The position numbers were made by a program, and so were the translations under genes. The notes beneath the pieces are model-generated. The model saw only the letters and a list, made by a program, of their open reading frames with translations, was not told where the DNA came from and made no database searches. Positions 49,278 through 63,800 of a DNA stretch of 64,000 bases are shown here, piece after piece. This DNA is from Protula sp. h YS-2021 (taxonomy: Eukaryota > Annelida > Polychaeta > Sabellida > Serpulidae), in assembly GCA_949752745.1 (NCBI GenBank), contig CATKHT010000066.1, positions 1 through 64,000 of the forward strand, given 5' to 3'. Within the stretch, counting starts at the first letter, position 1, and every line of letters starts with the position of its first letter.

Positions 49278-49889
49278 GCGTGGCTGTTCCAATGTGTGTG
49301 TAGAACCCTGCTACTCGTTCGTTCTCCTCCGTTCTGTGCGTTATGCCTTTGGTCCTGTTGGAAGGTGAGCAAACTTGTTCAGCTGTATCCCAAGACAGGA
49401 CAAAATACACACCAAAAAATGCAACTAACACGTTCAAAATATTAAGGGGTATCACACGTGTTTGCTTTATCAATCAATTTGAAATCTTCACACCGCATTT
49501 AGTTGCCGATTTGTTCAAAAATTTAAACTGTTGTTGAGGATCTGCTGTGTTCAGTTGGTTGTTTGGAAGGGCACGCAGAAATGTTTTTTTTTTTTTTTTT
49601 TTTGCAACAAATAAGTCACTGCGGATGTTCAAAATCCCAAATTTATTTTTTATGGTAAATATTCCTTCTTAATTCTTGATTAAAACTAGAGCGGCCAGTG
49701 CACACAAAACATAGGAGTGCAGGCTTATATTACACACTTTCAATCGATACCTACTTAAGTTTCTTGTTTTTGTGAACAAAAACAAATGTCTCCCCGACTA
49801 AACCCATGACCCCCCCTCCCCCCCCCCCCCCCCAAACTGAAACAAAATATTCATTTCTGCAAACATAACCTTCATTCATTGTAAAAATC

Positions 49890-50190
49890 TTAAAATAAAC
49901 CAAACAGATGGTGGTCACTAAAACAGATATAAATGAGCATCTTTTTTCATCGGAGTCTGAAAGGTGGTCGCTAAAACGGGTTTTACTGTAGGCCCCTCTT
50001 ATCCAGATGTGAAGTTGGTCACTATAGCAGTTTTACTGAATGTTACATTTTTATCTGGGTCTGGAAGGTGGTCAAGACAGGCAGGTTTTACCGTACGTCT
50101 TTTTACCTGAATGTGGAAGGGGTCAAGACAAACGGTTCTTACCTTACATCTTTTTATCCGGGTCTTGAAGGTGGTCGGGATTTTTTTTTT
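49890..50190. repeat. ~60-bp tandem repeat, about five units
   Basis: Units share 'tggaaggtggtc...acggttttac' and 'catctttttatccgggtctg'. Diverged copies. Confidence 0.65.
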
Positions 50191-50984
50191 GCTAACCATC
50201 ATCCTCCACACGCTCCCCCCCCCCCCCCCCGCCCCCCAGCTATTTACTGTAGGTCCGACTATAAACACAACTCTAACCCTTTTACCCAAGGCAACGGTAA
50301 CAGTCTGTACCCTAAGCGTAGTTATAGCCATGATAGACTACCTTGTCTTCGCACATTCTCATCGGCCAAATAGCACTAGGAAGGCATTCTTCATAACTGC
50401 GCATCAGAGATGACGCACCTCGGTGGGAGAAGGGGGAGGCATTTCGTAGGCAAAATGGTGAGCTGCTCCTCATAACACAAGATATCAGACGACCCAATTT
50501 AATAGCGAAAAATGCTTCTGCATACAATGCTAATCGATACAGCATGACTCCTATATATAGCACATCTTGGCAGCCTAATTAAGTATGCGGCGAAAAAAAA
50601 ATCAATAGCTAGAGCTGCTTAGAGCTATAATACAATAGCATTCCATGACCTCGTAGATAACGACTCCATCATGCACCGCAACTGACACTGACCCCTGACT
50701 GAGTGGCATGTTACGTAACAACCACAGATGAGAAATGCATAAAAAGCTCAATTTCAGGCAATAACAAATAGCAATGGACCGACAATAATGCTGTTACTGT
50801 TTTGAAGCTTTCTAAAGAATGCAGGAACACTAGAGAATCTTCGGGAAAATCTTCCGAAAGCCCCAGCGCAGTTAATACCCATGCATAGATAACAAAGCAG
50901 CCAAAAATGGGGAGGTTGGGGTGGGGGGGGGGGGAGGCTGTTGACGTTATGCACCTTTCTTGATTTTCTATACGAGTTCAATAA

Positions 50985-52135
50985 TGTTTAATAAAACCGT
51001 GTGACCTATCCGAGGAATAACTACACCAAATTTAAAGTCGATCCGACTTTGCGATGTCGAGATATTTCGCTTAAGAACAGATAACTTTTTACCTGTCAAA
51101 AGTTGAAACAGTCGTCTGACTGAACCAAGGAATATCCATATAAAATTTTAAGTCGATATGACTTTCCGTTATCGAGATATTATGCATAAAAGATTTGGTT
51201 CAAAATATACACATTTTACGCGATGACGTCATACGCCGCTTTCGTTCGTTCTACTCGAGAAAAATATTTAGAGTTTCTTTCGGACCAACCAAGCAATAAT
51301 CCAAAGTTTCAGTTTTCTCTGGCGTCCAGCAGCTGAGAAATTTCGCACACAAGATTTTTACGCAATGACGTCATACACCCGCCCTAATCACGTGACACGC
51401 CAAAAATTGATGGAACAGTCCGGCTGACCCAAGGAATATTCATATAAAATTTGAAGTCGATAGGACTTTCCGTTATCGAGATATTTTGCACACAAGACCT
51501 TGTTTATAAAATAAAACATATTTTACGTGATGACGTCATACGCCGCATTCGTTCGTTCTACTCGCGAAAAAATTTTATAGAGTCTTTCGGACCTAACAAG
51601 CAACAATCCCACCAAGTTTCAACTTTCTCCGATGTTCAGCGGCTGAGAAATTTCGCACACAAGATTTTAACGTAATGACGTCATACGCCTGCCTTAATCA
51701 CCTGACATGCGCTAAAAATTGATAGAACCCGCCGACTGACCCAAGGAATATCTATATAAAATTTGAAGTCGACAGGACTTTCCGTTATCGAGATATTTTG
51801 CACACAAGATCTTGTTCAAAATATATACATATTCTGCGTGATGACGTCATACGCCGCATTCGTTCGTTCTACTCGCGAAAAAAAATCTACAGAGTCTTTC
51901 GGACCAACCAAGCAACAATCCCACCAAGTTTCAACTTTTTCCCATGTTCAGCGGCTGAGAAATTTTGCACACAAGATTTTTACGTAATGACGTCATACGC
52001 TTGCCCTAATCACGTGAAATGTGTCAAAAGTTGATAGAACCGTCCGACCTTACCAAGGAATAATTCGATCAAGTTTGAAGTCGATCCGACGTTTCGTTCT
52101 CGAGATATCTTGCACACAACACTTTGTTCACAACA
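50985..52135. repeat. ~313-bp tandem array with paired TGACGTCA motifs
   Basis: Three full units plus partial ends. Each has 'aaggaatatccatataaaat', 'ctttccgttatcgagatatt', and two atgacgtcat palindromes about 145 bp apart. Followed by (CA)n. Non-coding. Confidence 0.85.
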
Positions 52136-52137
52136 GA

Positions 52138-52140
52138 CTG

Positions 52141-52172
<32 letters not shown>

Positions 52173-52178
52173 ACATAT
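52138..52178. repeat. (CA)n microsatellite
   Basis: About 14 uninterrupted CA units then imperfect ones. Confidence 0.95.
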
Positions 52179-53029
52179 ACAGGTATGTCGGGAAACAAAC
52201 GACGAATCGCGATTTCTTCTCCAACTCGCGAAATGTACGCCAAAAATCTAACTTCGTTATTAGGGACTTTTCAGACATAAGTTGTATATGAAAATCTCGG
52301 TAGATTTTTTTTACATTCAATTCCGAAAGCGAAAATATATAAAAGACAACAGATTAAGAGAAATTTAACAAAGCATGAACCCTGCGAAACAGAATATTTT
52401 GTTTACATAATTTGCATATTTTACACCATTTTTTGATATCTGCAACTATAAGTTTGATGTGAATCGAGACTGTGTAAAAAATGTAAACAAACCGATTTTG
52501 TTTATAAACAAAGGCCACGTGCTTTCTGTAAAAGAGTATTAGGGAAACACTAAATAAAAGCCAAACAAGCGTAGAGTTTGTTTTCTTTTATTTACACCTT
52601 TTATTTTATTTATTACATAATCCCAATGTAATATTTATTTTCTTTCATTTCTATACATAAACTATTTAACATTAATTGAAGATTTACAAAATATTGAAGA
52701 GCAGCACAAAAGATATTAAAACAGATGAATGTTTAAAAACATAGATTTATATTATACAGATGAATTGTTTAAAAACAAAATACAGATTTATACAGATGAA
52801 TGTTTAAAACCAAAACTCTTTTAAAATATAACCAAAATACAGGAAAAATAATACAACAAAATCCTTCACTGATATAACCGTCTTGTGTAAATAACCAACT
52901 CTATCTGATTTTCAAGCTCAGTGTTATGTACACTACTTAAAATTTAATGATAGGCCGAAAAAAACGTGAGGCAATGAGATATAAACCACATAAAAGCTTC
53001 CTAAAGAAAACAAAATACACAGCAGAAAC
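52179..53029. other. No recognisable gene
   Basis: AT-rich, with a short repeat (acagatgaatgtttaaaaac) near 52720-52820. Confidence 0.45.
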
Positions 53030-56000
53030 TTTCAAACTAACTTGCGAAATGTACGTACACAACCATGCACAAAATTTGCAAGTTTAGAGACCATGCAACA
53101 CAACTTGGGTGTACTACCCCTCTCGTGACGTTCATAAAGTTAATGTCGGTGACTTCGTATGAGAAAAATTAACTGAAAATAACACAATTAAAACTTTCAA
53201 ACTGACATGCGAAATGTACGTACAAAATCATGCGAAATGTGCGAACACCAAAATTTTTTAATCACGGAAACATCGGCAAATTTTCCAAGTTTTGAGACAA
53301 TGTCACGTTTGCGCGTACGCCCTTCTCGCGACGTTCATAAATTTAAAGTCGGTCACTTCGTATAAGAACAGTGAACTGCAAATAACAGGTAAAACTGACA
53401 AGCGAAATGCACGTTTATACACAATCATGCGAAATGAACGTATAACAACCATGCATGTGACACGGTCTCAAACTTTTGACAATTTTGCCGATGTTTCTGT
53501 AAATAAGCACATTTTGGTGTTCGCACATTTTGCATGGTTGTGTACGTACTAAAGTAGGTGACTTAGTATGAGAAAAGTGAACTGCAAATAACACAATTAA
53601 AACTTTCAAACTGACATGCGAAATGTACGCACACAACCATGCGAAATGTGCGAACACCGAAATTTTCTTAATCACGGCAATATCGGCAAAATTTCCAAGT
53701 TTTGAGGCTCTGTCACATACCTTTTGCTCGTACTACCCAATCTCGTAACGTTCATAAACTTTGAAATTGGTCACTCCGAACAGAGAACTTTCGAACTGAC
53801 AAACGAAATGTACGCTCATACACAACCATGCGAAATGTAATGCAACCACGCGAAATCTACGACGCAAGTATTTATTTTTTTTAAATACATAGGCAAACTT
53901 GGCAGCTTTTGTCACCTGTCACATGAAACTTATCCGTACTACCCATCACCGCCACTTTCATAAATTTACAGACTGTCACTTTATACAAGAAAAATCAAAT
54001 GCAAATAACACACTGAAACTTGATACGCGAACGCACATAACCATGCGAAATGTACGAAACAAAAACACTTCTTAATACCTCGGCAAATTTGGCAGGTTTT
54101 GAGACCCCGTTACATGAAAATTGCCCGTACTACCCAGAACCGTGACGTTCATAAATTAAAAGTCGGTCACTTCGTATAAGAACAGTGAACTGCATGGAAA
54201 AAATGATACAAAAAAAAAAAAAAATTCCCCACACTTGTGTAAACCAAAACAGAATCCCACGAACATGACATCACCGCGAAATGTCCCCAAAACAGTTTAT
54301 TTTTTTAACGGATTTGAAGCTTCATCCGCCTTTTTATTTTTCTTGTGAAAATTTGAAAGGTATGCCCGCAACTGAACTTTGTCCCTGTGTCCTAAAATAT
54401 CACATGCTAAATGTACGTCCAAAACCATGTATGTAACAGGGTTTCAAACTTCAAAAATTTTGCCGATGCTTCTATGAATTAGAACATTTTGGTGTTCGCA
54501 CATTTCGCATGGTTTTGTACGTACTTAATTCGGCCACTTGGTGTGAGAAAAATGGACTGCAAATAATGCAGCTAAAGCTTTCGAATTGACAAGCGAAATT
54601 TACGTACACAATTATGCGAAATGTGCGAACACCAAAATGTTCTTACTCACAGAAACATCAGCAAAATGTGCAAGTTCTGAGACCCTGCCACATATCATTT
54701 TCTCGTACTACATCGTCTCGCAACGCTCATAAATTTAAAGTCGGCCACTTCTTATAGGAGCAGTGAAATGCAAATAACACAGCTAATACTTTCGAACTGA
54801 CAAGCGAAATGCACGCACACATCTACAACCATGCGAAATGTAGTGCAACCACGCGAAATCTACGACGCAAGTATTTATTTTTTAAATACATCGGCAAAAT
54901 TGGCAGCTTTTGTGACCCTGTCACATGAAACTTATCCGTACTATCCATCACCGCCACTTTCACAAATTTACAGTCTGTCACTTTATACAAGAAAAATCAA
55001 ATGCAAATAACACACTGAAACCTGATACGCGAACGCACATAACCATGCGAAATGTACGAACCAAAACACTTCTTAATACCTCGGCAAATTTGGCAGGTTT
55101 TGAGACCCCGTTACATGAAAATTGCCCGTACTACCCAGACCCGTGACGTTCATAAATTAGAAGTCGGTCACTTCGATTAAGAACAGTGAACTGCATGGAA
55201 AAAAAACTGATACAAAAAAAAAAAACTCCTCCCACTTGTGTAAACCAAAACAGAATCCCACAAAAATGACATCACAGCGAAATGTCCCCAAAACAGTTTA
55301 TTTTTTTTTAAAATGGATCTGAAGCTTCATCCGCCTTTTTATTTTTCTTGTAAAATTTTGAAAGGTATGCCCGCAACTGAACTTTGTTCCTGTGTCCTAA
55401 AATATCACATGCGAAATGTACGTCCACAACCATGTATGTAACAGGGTCTCAAACTTCGAAAATTTTGCCGATGTTTCTGTGAATTAGAACATTTTGGTGT
55501 TCGCACATTTCGCATGGTTTTGTACGTATCAAAGTCACACTTGGTGTGAGAAAAGTTGCCTGCAATTAACACAGTTAAAGCTTTCGAATTGACATGCCAA
55601 ATGTACGTACACAACCATGCGAAATGTGCGAACACCAAAATGTTCTTACTCACAGAAACATCAGCAAAATTTGTAAAGTTTTGAGACCCTGCCACATATC
55701 ATTTTCTCGTACTACATCATCTCGCAACGCTCATAAATTTAAAGTCGGCCACTTCTTATAGGAGCAGTGAACTGCAAATAACACAGCTAATGCTTTCGAA
55801 CTGACAAGCGAAATGTACGCACACATCTACAACCATGCGAAATGCAGTGCAACCACGCGAAATCTACGACGCAAGTATTTCTTTTTTAAATACATCGGCA
55901 AACTTTGCACCTTTTGTGACCCTGTCACATGAAACTTATCCGTACTATCCATCAACGCCACTTTCATAAATTTACAGTTTGTCACTGTAAACGAGAAAAA

Positions 56001-57616
56001 TCAAATACAAATAACACTCTGAAACCTGATACGCGACCGCACATAACCATGCGAAATGTACGAACCAAAACACTTCTTAATACCTCGGCAAATTTGGCAG
56101 GTTTTGAGACCCCGTTATATGAAAATTGCCCGTACTACCCAGACCCGTGACGTTCATAAATATGAAGTCGGTCACTTCGTATAAGAACAGTGAACTGCAT
56201 GGAAAAACTGATACAAAAAAAACTCCCCCCACTTGTGTAAACCAAAACGGAATACCACAAACATGACATCACAGCGAAATGGTCCCGAAATAGCGTCTTT
56301 TTTTTAAACGGATCTGAAGCTTCATGTTACCATGAAAACACTGACATTACTAACACCATGGAAGACATCACGTTTCACCGCCAGAAAATGCAACGACAGA
56401 AACATAAGCATAAAAAACATGTTATACAATGAATAGCAACGAAGGAAGTGTATATTTATCCTTTCTACTTCGCTACCGTGCGCTTTGCGTCTTCAACATT
56501 TTTCCCTTCCCACTCGAGTTACACAGTTAGTCCCACACACGAACCCCGTGCCAAGGTAAGACTTGAACGTCACCGCACAGCCCCCCTCCCTTACTTTCAT
56601 TTCTAACAAGTACGCTTTCTGACAGCGAAACTAAAAACAAATTAAAACAAATACTCGCTGGGTCAAACAGCATGATTTCATAAAGACAGGTGTCCTGACT
56701 TAATACTGGAAAACGAAAAAACCTGCCCCGTAATTTTTGAAAGCTCTTGATAAATCGACAATCCCCTACCACCAATCCCACCCACCCACCCCCAATATTA
56801 AATGAGTATGTTTGTCAATACACCTTTTCCTGTCTACCTAGCAAGTGCTTTGTTTAAACCAACCGCACGAGTTTAAGTAATAACGCCACAACCGATGGCC
56901 CCCGATGCCGACTTACAACACTACGTCCAGTGTTACCATGAAAACACTGACATTACTAACACCATGGAAGACATCACGTTTCACCGCCAGAAAATGCAAC
57001 GACAGAAACATAAGCATAAAAAACATGTTATACAATGAATAGCAACGAAGGAAGTGTATATTTATCCTTTCTACTCCGCTACCGTGCGCTTTGCGTCTTC
57101 AACATTTTTCCCTTCCCACTCGAGTTACACAGTTAGTCCCACACACGAACCCCGTGCCAAGGTAAGACTTGAACGTCACAGCACAGCCCCCCTCCCTTAC
57201 AAATTAAAATAAATTTTGCCGATGTTTGTGAATTAGAACATTTTGGTGTTCGCACATTTCGCATGGTTTTGTACGTATCAAAGTCACACTTGGTGTGAGA
57301 AAAGTTGCCTGCAATTAACACAGTTAAAGCTTTCGAATTGACATGCCAAATGTACGTACACAACCATGCGAAATGTGCGAACACCAAAATGTTCTTACTC
57401 ACAGAAACATCAGCAAAATTTGCAAGTTTTGAGACTCTGTCACATATTATTTACTCGTACTACCCAATCTCACAACGTTCATAAACTTTGAAATTGGTCA
57501 CTCCGAACAGAGAACTTTCGAACTGACAGTTAAAAAGAAAACTCCCCGCACTTGTGTAAACCAAAACAGAATACCACAAACATGATATCACCGCGAAATG
57601 TCCCCAAAATATTTTC
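53030..57616. repeat. ~1-kb higher-order satellite carrying copies of a neighbouring terminal exon
   Basis: Built of short subrepeats around CATGCGAAATGTGCG and CATTTCGCATGG. Long-range copies recur about every 1,000 bp (e.g. 53926, 54925, 55929). Segments at 54308-54405 and 55315-55410 match the last exon of the adjacent minus-strand gene (57617-57720), and 56305-56325 matches its end. Plus-strand ORFs here are products of the repeat. Confidence 0.88.
56326..57200. repeat. 270-bp direct duplication, 606-bp period
   Basis: 56326-56595 and 56932-57200 are nearly identical (gttaccatgaaaacactgac ... cacagcccccctcccttac), with very few differences. This points to a recent duplication inside the satellite. 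Confidence 0.85.
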
Positions 57617-57843
57617 TTATTTTTTAAACGGATCTGAAGCTTCTTCCGCCTTTCTATTTCTCTTGTACAAATTTGAAAGGTATGCTCGCAACTGAACTTT
57701 GTTCCTGTGTCCTAAAATATCACTTTCCTCTGAAAGGCAGGACTTGATTTCTTTCATCGTTGGCGGCTTGTATCGGTCAATGTGGCCTTGGAAATGTTTA
57801 TGCACCGCCTCTTTTTCCTCTGTTGTCCACGGCCTACTCGAAC
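57617..57843 (-). CDS. Recombinase-like gene, terminal Myb/SANT-like exon
   Basis: Encodes SSRPWTTEEKEAVHKHFQGH ... YLSNLYKRNRKAEEASDPFK and stop. Acceptor ttttacag|. Its last roughly 95 bases recur in the satellite array that starts immediately downstream. Confidence 0.85.
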
Positions 57844-60800
57844 CTGTAAAATAATTTGCACAAGTGTAAAACATGTGTATCTAGCAAAATAAATTTGTGA
57901 GTTTACATTAAGTGTCGAGCATTGCAAAAGATAAGGCGAGATTATAAAATGTAAGTGCAATGAACTGTCAATTCTTGCGAAAGCACACGTTACATTCAAT
58001 ATAGTTTTCGCAACGCTATTAACAGAACCACGCGAAATGTACCACCTAAAATTTATGTGAACCGAATGCTTTCTGTTAAATCCTACCTTTAGTTTTCTTG
58101 GGACTCTCTGACCTGCGGCTGTGACCGGATTTCTTCCGTTTCTTTTTCATAAGTGATGATACTGAGGTGACAGGCAAAGGAATTTCATATTCCACCTCGT
58201 CTGAAAGAAAAACATAAATGAACACGTCTAAATGCAATGTTTTTGCTTATATGCAAGAGAAATTAATTATACATAGTGAAGGGTCAACAACATACAATTA
58301 AAAACAATGTTAAATATTCATCTACACTAAAATTTTCTTAGTCTCTCACTCCATGCGAAATGTGAAGTACATCTTTCTTTAATATTTTTGCTTGTATGCT
58401 TGTACCTGAACTATCGTCTGAAGCATCAGCGGTCGGTGGAGCAGGAGCGGAAGGAGCTGCTGTTTGTTGTTTTTTTGCTTTGGTACTTTTTTTCTTCTGC
58501 GCTTTCAGGAAATTGAAGATTTCTCTCACAGAACGACCCAGTAACATTTCCTCGTCTCGAACTCGATCCTCCACTTCATCTAACGTTGGAAGACTACCTC
58601 TGTGGTGTAATTCTTTCTTGAATATGGTCTTCATGAGAGCCACTTCAACTTCACTGAAGTGGGGACGAGTTGCTTGATCGCCTGTAAAAACATAAAAAAA
58701 TGCCACTTTGTTATAAATAACATTGGCGGAGTTGCAGCAGTACCAAAAACCTGCGAAATTCAAAGGTCACACATTTTATTACTACTGTCTCATGTTTTGT
58801 ACAGCCTTGTAAATGATAATTACATTCTGAACAATGTTTAAAAAAAAATAATAAAAAAAAAACGTTTAATGAAATAGTCATTACAAATATCACCCCTTTA
58901 TCATCTTACACAACTTTACTCCTGACTGTTTACGCACAATTCAAGCGAAATCCGATTAATAGGTTTCTTACCCAGCAGTCGTTGCTCCGTCTCTCTTATG
59001 ACGTCCACTTCTCCCTCTCCGTCTGATTCTTCAACATCACCTGCGAACAGCATAGACGGGTATCAAATTAACTCCCAATTACATATACACGTCATTTTCG
59101 CGCCAAACTGAACTGTGTGTTACTTCAAATCTTCTCAGCTGTAAAACATACATGGGAACGGGGTCGAAAAAAGTAGGAAAATAAACGTACTGAAACACAC
59201 ACATCTTAAAACATTTTTTGGGTTTTTTAACATCTCCCTGTTACAAAGTCAGCTAACTATACTTTTCAAATTTTCTTACAAATTTTGAAGTACATTTTGC
59301 ACGTAAAGTGCAACATAAACCTACTTTCCGTTGGTCCACCCTGTGCAGTCACCTCGCCAATTTCCACATCCGGCAACGCTTCGTAGCCCGTTTGTTGGTA
59401 TGGTTCCCTTGGCTTCCCACTGTTTATGGCAATGAGGACCTGTGCCACTTTACTCTTTTCGACAATGTCGACCGGTAATCTGTAGTAATCCCTATGAACC
59501 CTTATGTCGTGACCCATGAAATTTGCCAAAAAGTCCTGCTCTACGTGCGGCAAGTTTAACACTTGCGACATCGTTGCAAGGTGTTTTCGCATGTTTGTTG
59601 AATTAAAAATGTTCAAGTCGGTAAGGCCTGCTTCCACTGCTACTTTTTTTACCGCGACGTGCCCCTCCATCGGTGTGTTATAATTTCCGGGACGTGCAAA
59701 GACATAAACCGAGTTCTTGTGGACGTACTTTTCGCGTAGCTTCAGCAGCAGCTTGATGTTTTCGTGCATATCGTTTGTTAACAGCACCGATATTCGTCTA
59801 GAGCATTTCCCCAAGAACTCAATCCTGATCAATTTGCTTGCCAACTGCTTTTCGAATTCCTGCATTCCCGCTAGATATTCGGGATCTGGCTCTGATGAAA
59901 TTTTCAGACCGTCAGTTAAATCCTTCAATAGCAACCTTTCGACCTCACCACTGCGTTTTCTGTTGAACATTATCACCTGTGCGAGGGTATACACCACGAC
60001 TTCCCTATAGATGTCTTCTTTCGCCGGTTTCGTATGAAGTACCTTCATTCTGTTCGATATGTGTTGGAAAAACTTGTCAATGTCTTGAAACATTGGCAGA
60101 ATTTTTCTCTTGTTAAATTTTCGTCGCTTTAGCAGGAAGTTAGCTCGTCTGGACAAACATGTGTAATAACGATCGAGCACAGAATGGAACACAGAGGCAA
60201 TCTTGTTTTTCGAGTAGTCTCCATTTCGTAGGCAATGCATCTCGTATTCGGTTGCAAGGGTTCTTAGAGTTCCTCCTAATCTCATAACCGCCGATGGATG
60301 GCTGAATTCTTCTTGTGATGCTGGTCCTTCGTCCTGGGACATTTTAATAACGCTCTCCATTAGCCTGTAGTGGCCAGGGTGGACTAGGTCTTCACTGCTT
60401 ACGAAAACATCGGGATATTTCTCGCGACACAGCTTAAGTAACTTTGCCAAAGCTATGACGGGTTGTGTTATCATACTTTGCGCCTTCGACATATGACCAT
60501 GTTTATCGGATAAAAATTCCATCAGCTCTAGCAGCAACTTGTCGTTCTTTATGATCTCCGTCGTATGACACGGGTGCATGCGTGCCAAAGCCTTTTTAAC
60601 AGATTCAGACTTGGTGTCCACTTGCATCATTTTAGCTCTTGCCTCAGGAACAAGTCGTTTTCGCGTAGTTTTTTCGGGCGTATCAATTTTCTCTCCTTTT
60701 TCCCGTCGATCTGCATTTTGCTTACATTCCCTCCTTTGATGACGTGCGAAGTTTTCTTTCGTTATCATTGCCTTGCAGTATGGACACAACAGGTACTCTT

Positions 60801-63800
60801 TTTCTTCAGTCGCTCTCTCCCTCTTCCTCATGGTGTTTCGGTATTTGACAATTAAGTCTTTCAACCCTTTCTTTTTGGCCTGTTTGTTGTACCAATAATC
60901 TCCCAATTTTCGAATTCTATCCCATTCCAATGCACGAAAACGCTTGTCTTTGATTTCTTTTATAACTTTTATTTCGTCTTCGTTTCGATGGACGCCTGTG
61001 CAATGTTCGGCTACACGTGCAATCAATTTGTGACAGAAGAAACAACAATGCTTTTTTTTACTGGCTGGGTCCAGTCTTGGTAGATCGAAATCACTATCCG
61101 CAGTTGCTACCGTTGAAGATTCAATTGCAGTAGCTGGTTCTGTATCCGAGGTTTCGCTTCTTAAAGCTGATGGTGTTGAAACCGTTCGTTTCGCTGACTT
61201 GCGACGTGATTTCATTGGGGTCGATGTGACGGGCGTAGATACGGATCTGTCGGTACTTGAACTAAACATCGGTCCCTCTGTTGTGTCTTTTTCTCCAACA
61301 GGCACCGATGGGTCCTCCATCTGACCGTGTTCGTCGCCTGAGATCTCGCTACTTTTCACTGATCTGCGAACCGTTGCTTTCGCCGCTTTTCCTGGAGTTG
61401 TGACAGGGGTTTCATTAGACTCACTGCTACTTGTAGTAAATGTATGTTTTTTTCCTGGTAACCTTTTCTTTTTCGCAGTGGGTACGGAGTCTGAATCACC
61501 ATCATGAGCGTGGCCAGAGCTTCTGACGGACTTGGGCTGTAACTCCGACTTTGTAAGATATTTCTGTCTCCCTCTTTTGTCTTTCTCTGGCGCCGATGAG
61601 GCTTTCAATTGACTGTGTTTGCCACCTGATCTCTGGCTACTTTTCACTGCTGGTCTGCGAACTATTGCTTTTGCACCTGATCTCTGGCTACTTTTCACTG
61701 CTGGTCTGCGAACCGTTGCTTTCGCTGCCTTTCGTGGAGTTGATGTGATAGGGGCTTCATCAGACTCCTCATCACTGCTACTTGAACTAAATTTATGTTT
61801 TTTTCCTGAGAGCCTTTTCTTTTTTGGAGTGGGTACGTAGTCTGAATCATGGTCACGATCGACGGAAGAGCTTTCATCGGACTGGGGCTGTAGCCTTTTC
61901 TGTTTAGGGCGAATTCGCAGTGAGAAACTCTTTGGCTTTTCTATCTGGGCCACTGATACGGGAGAACTGTTTTCTATCTGAGCCATTGGTACGGGAGAAC
62001 TTAATACCGATGAATCTGAGACGTGTTGTTCAACATTCGGTTCTAACGGAATGACCTCTCTTAGGGACACCTCGAACACCTCAGGATCACAATCTTTTCC
62101 CGCCTCTGCAATAAATATATTAACCTAAAATAGCACTGAAATTCAGACAAAGAAATCATGGCAAATGCAAAGCAAGTCATTTTTACACAAGTAGGACAAA
62201 ATACTACCATACCACAGCGAATGTAACCCCCTCTCATATGTTTGCATCATGAGCTGGTTACTTCAATTTGTTAATAACATTAACTGCAAATGCTAAACCT
62301 CATATCGCACTTTTTGGTTAAAAAATAAACATTGTTGTGTATCAACATGTCGCAGTGAAACGAACCGAATTTAAAAAAAAAAAAAACCACAGCAGACTCC
62401 AGATTTAGGGCACCAAGTGGCGAGTGCTGAAACTGAGTTCAATCTATCTTTTTTTTTCTTTGAGAAAGGGGCGGGGTGAGGGGGGGGGGGAGAAGGTTGC
62501 AACCCACCATAGCCCCCTAATTACACCAAGTACACATTTTTGATTCTGGTGTATCAACATATTGCAGTGAAACGAACTGAATTTTGAAAAAAAAACCACA
62601 GCAGACTCCAGATTAAGGGTACCAAGAGGTGAGCGCTGAAACTGAGTTCAATCTATTTTTTTTTCTTTGAGAAAGGGGCGGGGTGAGCGGGGGGGGGGGG
62701 GGAAGGGAAAGTTGCAACCCATCGTAGCCCCCTAATTACACCAAGTACACATTTTTGATTCCGGTGTATCAACATATTGCAGTGAAACGAACTGAATTTT
62801 GAAAAAAAAAACCACAGCAGACTCCAGATTAAGGGTACCAAGAGGTGAGCGCTGAAACTGAGTTCAATCTATTTTTTTTTCTTTGAGAAAGGGGCGGGGT
62901 GAGGGGGGGGGAGAGGGAAGGTTGCAACCCATCGTAGCCCCCTAATTACACCAAGTACACATTTTTGATTCTGGTGTATCAACATATTGCAGTGAAACGA
63001 ACTGAATTTTGAAAAAAAAAACCACAGCAGACTCCAGATTAAGGGTACCAAGAGGTGAGCGCTGAAACTGAGTTCAATCTATTTTTTTTTCTTTGAGAAA
63101 GGGGCGGGGTGAGGGGGGGGGGAGAGGGAAGGTTGCAACCCATCGTAGCCCCCTAATTACACCAAGTACACATTTTTGATTCTGGTGTATCAACATATTG
63201 CAGTGAAACGAACTGAATTTTGAAAAAAAACCACAGCAGACTCCAGATTAAGGGTACCAAGAGGTGAGCGCTGAAACTGAGTTCAATCTATTTTTTTTTC
63301 TTTGAGAAAGGGGCGGGGTGAGGGGAGGAGAGGGAAGGTTGCAACCCATCATAGCTCCCTAATTACACCAAGTACACTTTCTTCATTCTGGTGTATCGAC
63401 ATGTTGCAGTGAAACGAACTGAATTTTGAATAATAATAAACATAGGCATCGGAGATGCAGAGCCTTCAGCCAATAACAGCTACATCACTGTGGTCCAGTT
63501 ACTCTTTTGAAATACCGCCCGGATAAAAACAACATACAAGGTGCAACGGATGAAGCGGCGGACGGGTGTTTGCACATTTACACTATATATACTTTCTTCC
63601 TGTAAAGTTTCGTGAAGCTCCGATAAATAGTTTTTGAGATATCGCCCAGACAAAAAAATTTACGGACAGACGAACGGACAGACCGATAGCAATAGCTCCC
63701 TACTAACACCAATATTACGTCCTGCGATTTTGTGAAACAAGCCGTTTGGGTGTGGGGGCGGTCTCGCCAGCAATAATGTCTTCGTTTAACGGTATTAATA

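Noticed and set aside
54925..56150. Two similar 73-codon ORFs (MKLIRTIH...) 1,004 bp apart as a gene pair
   Set aside because: They are the same position in successive satellite units, not independent genes.
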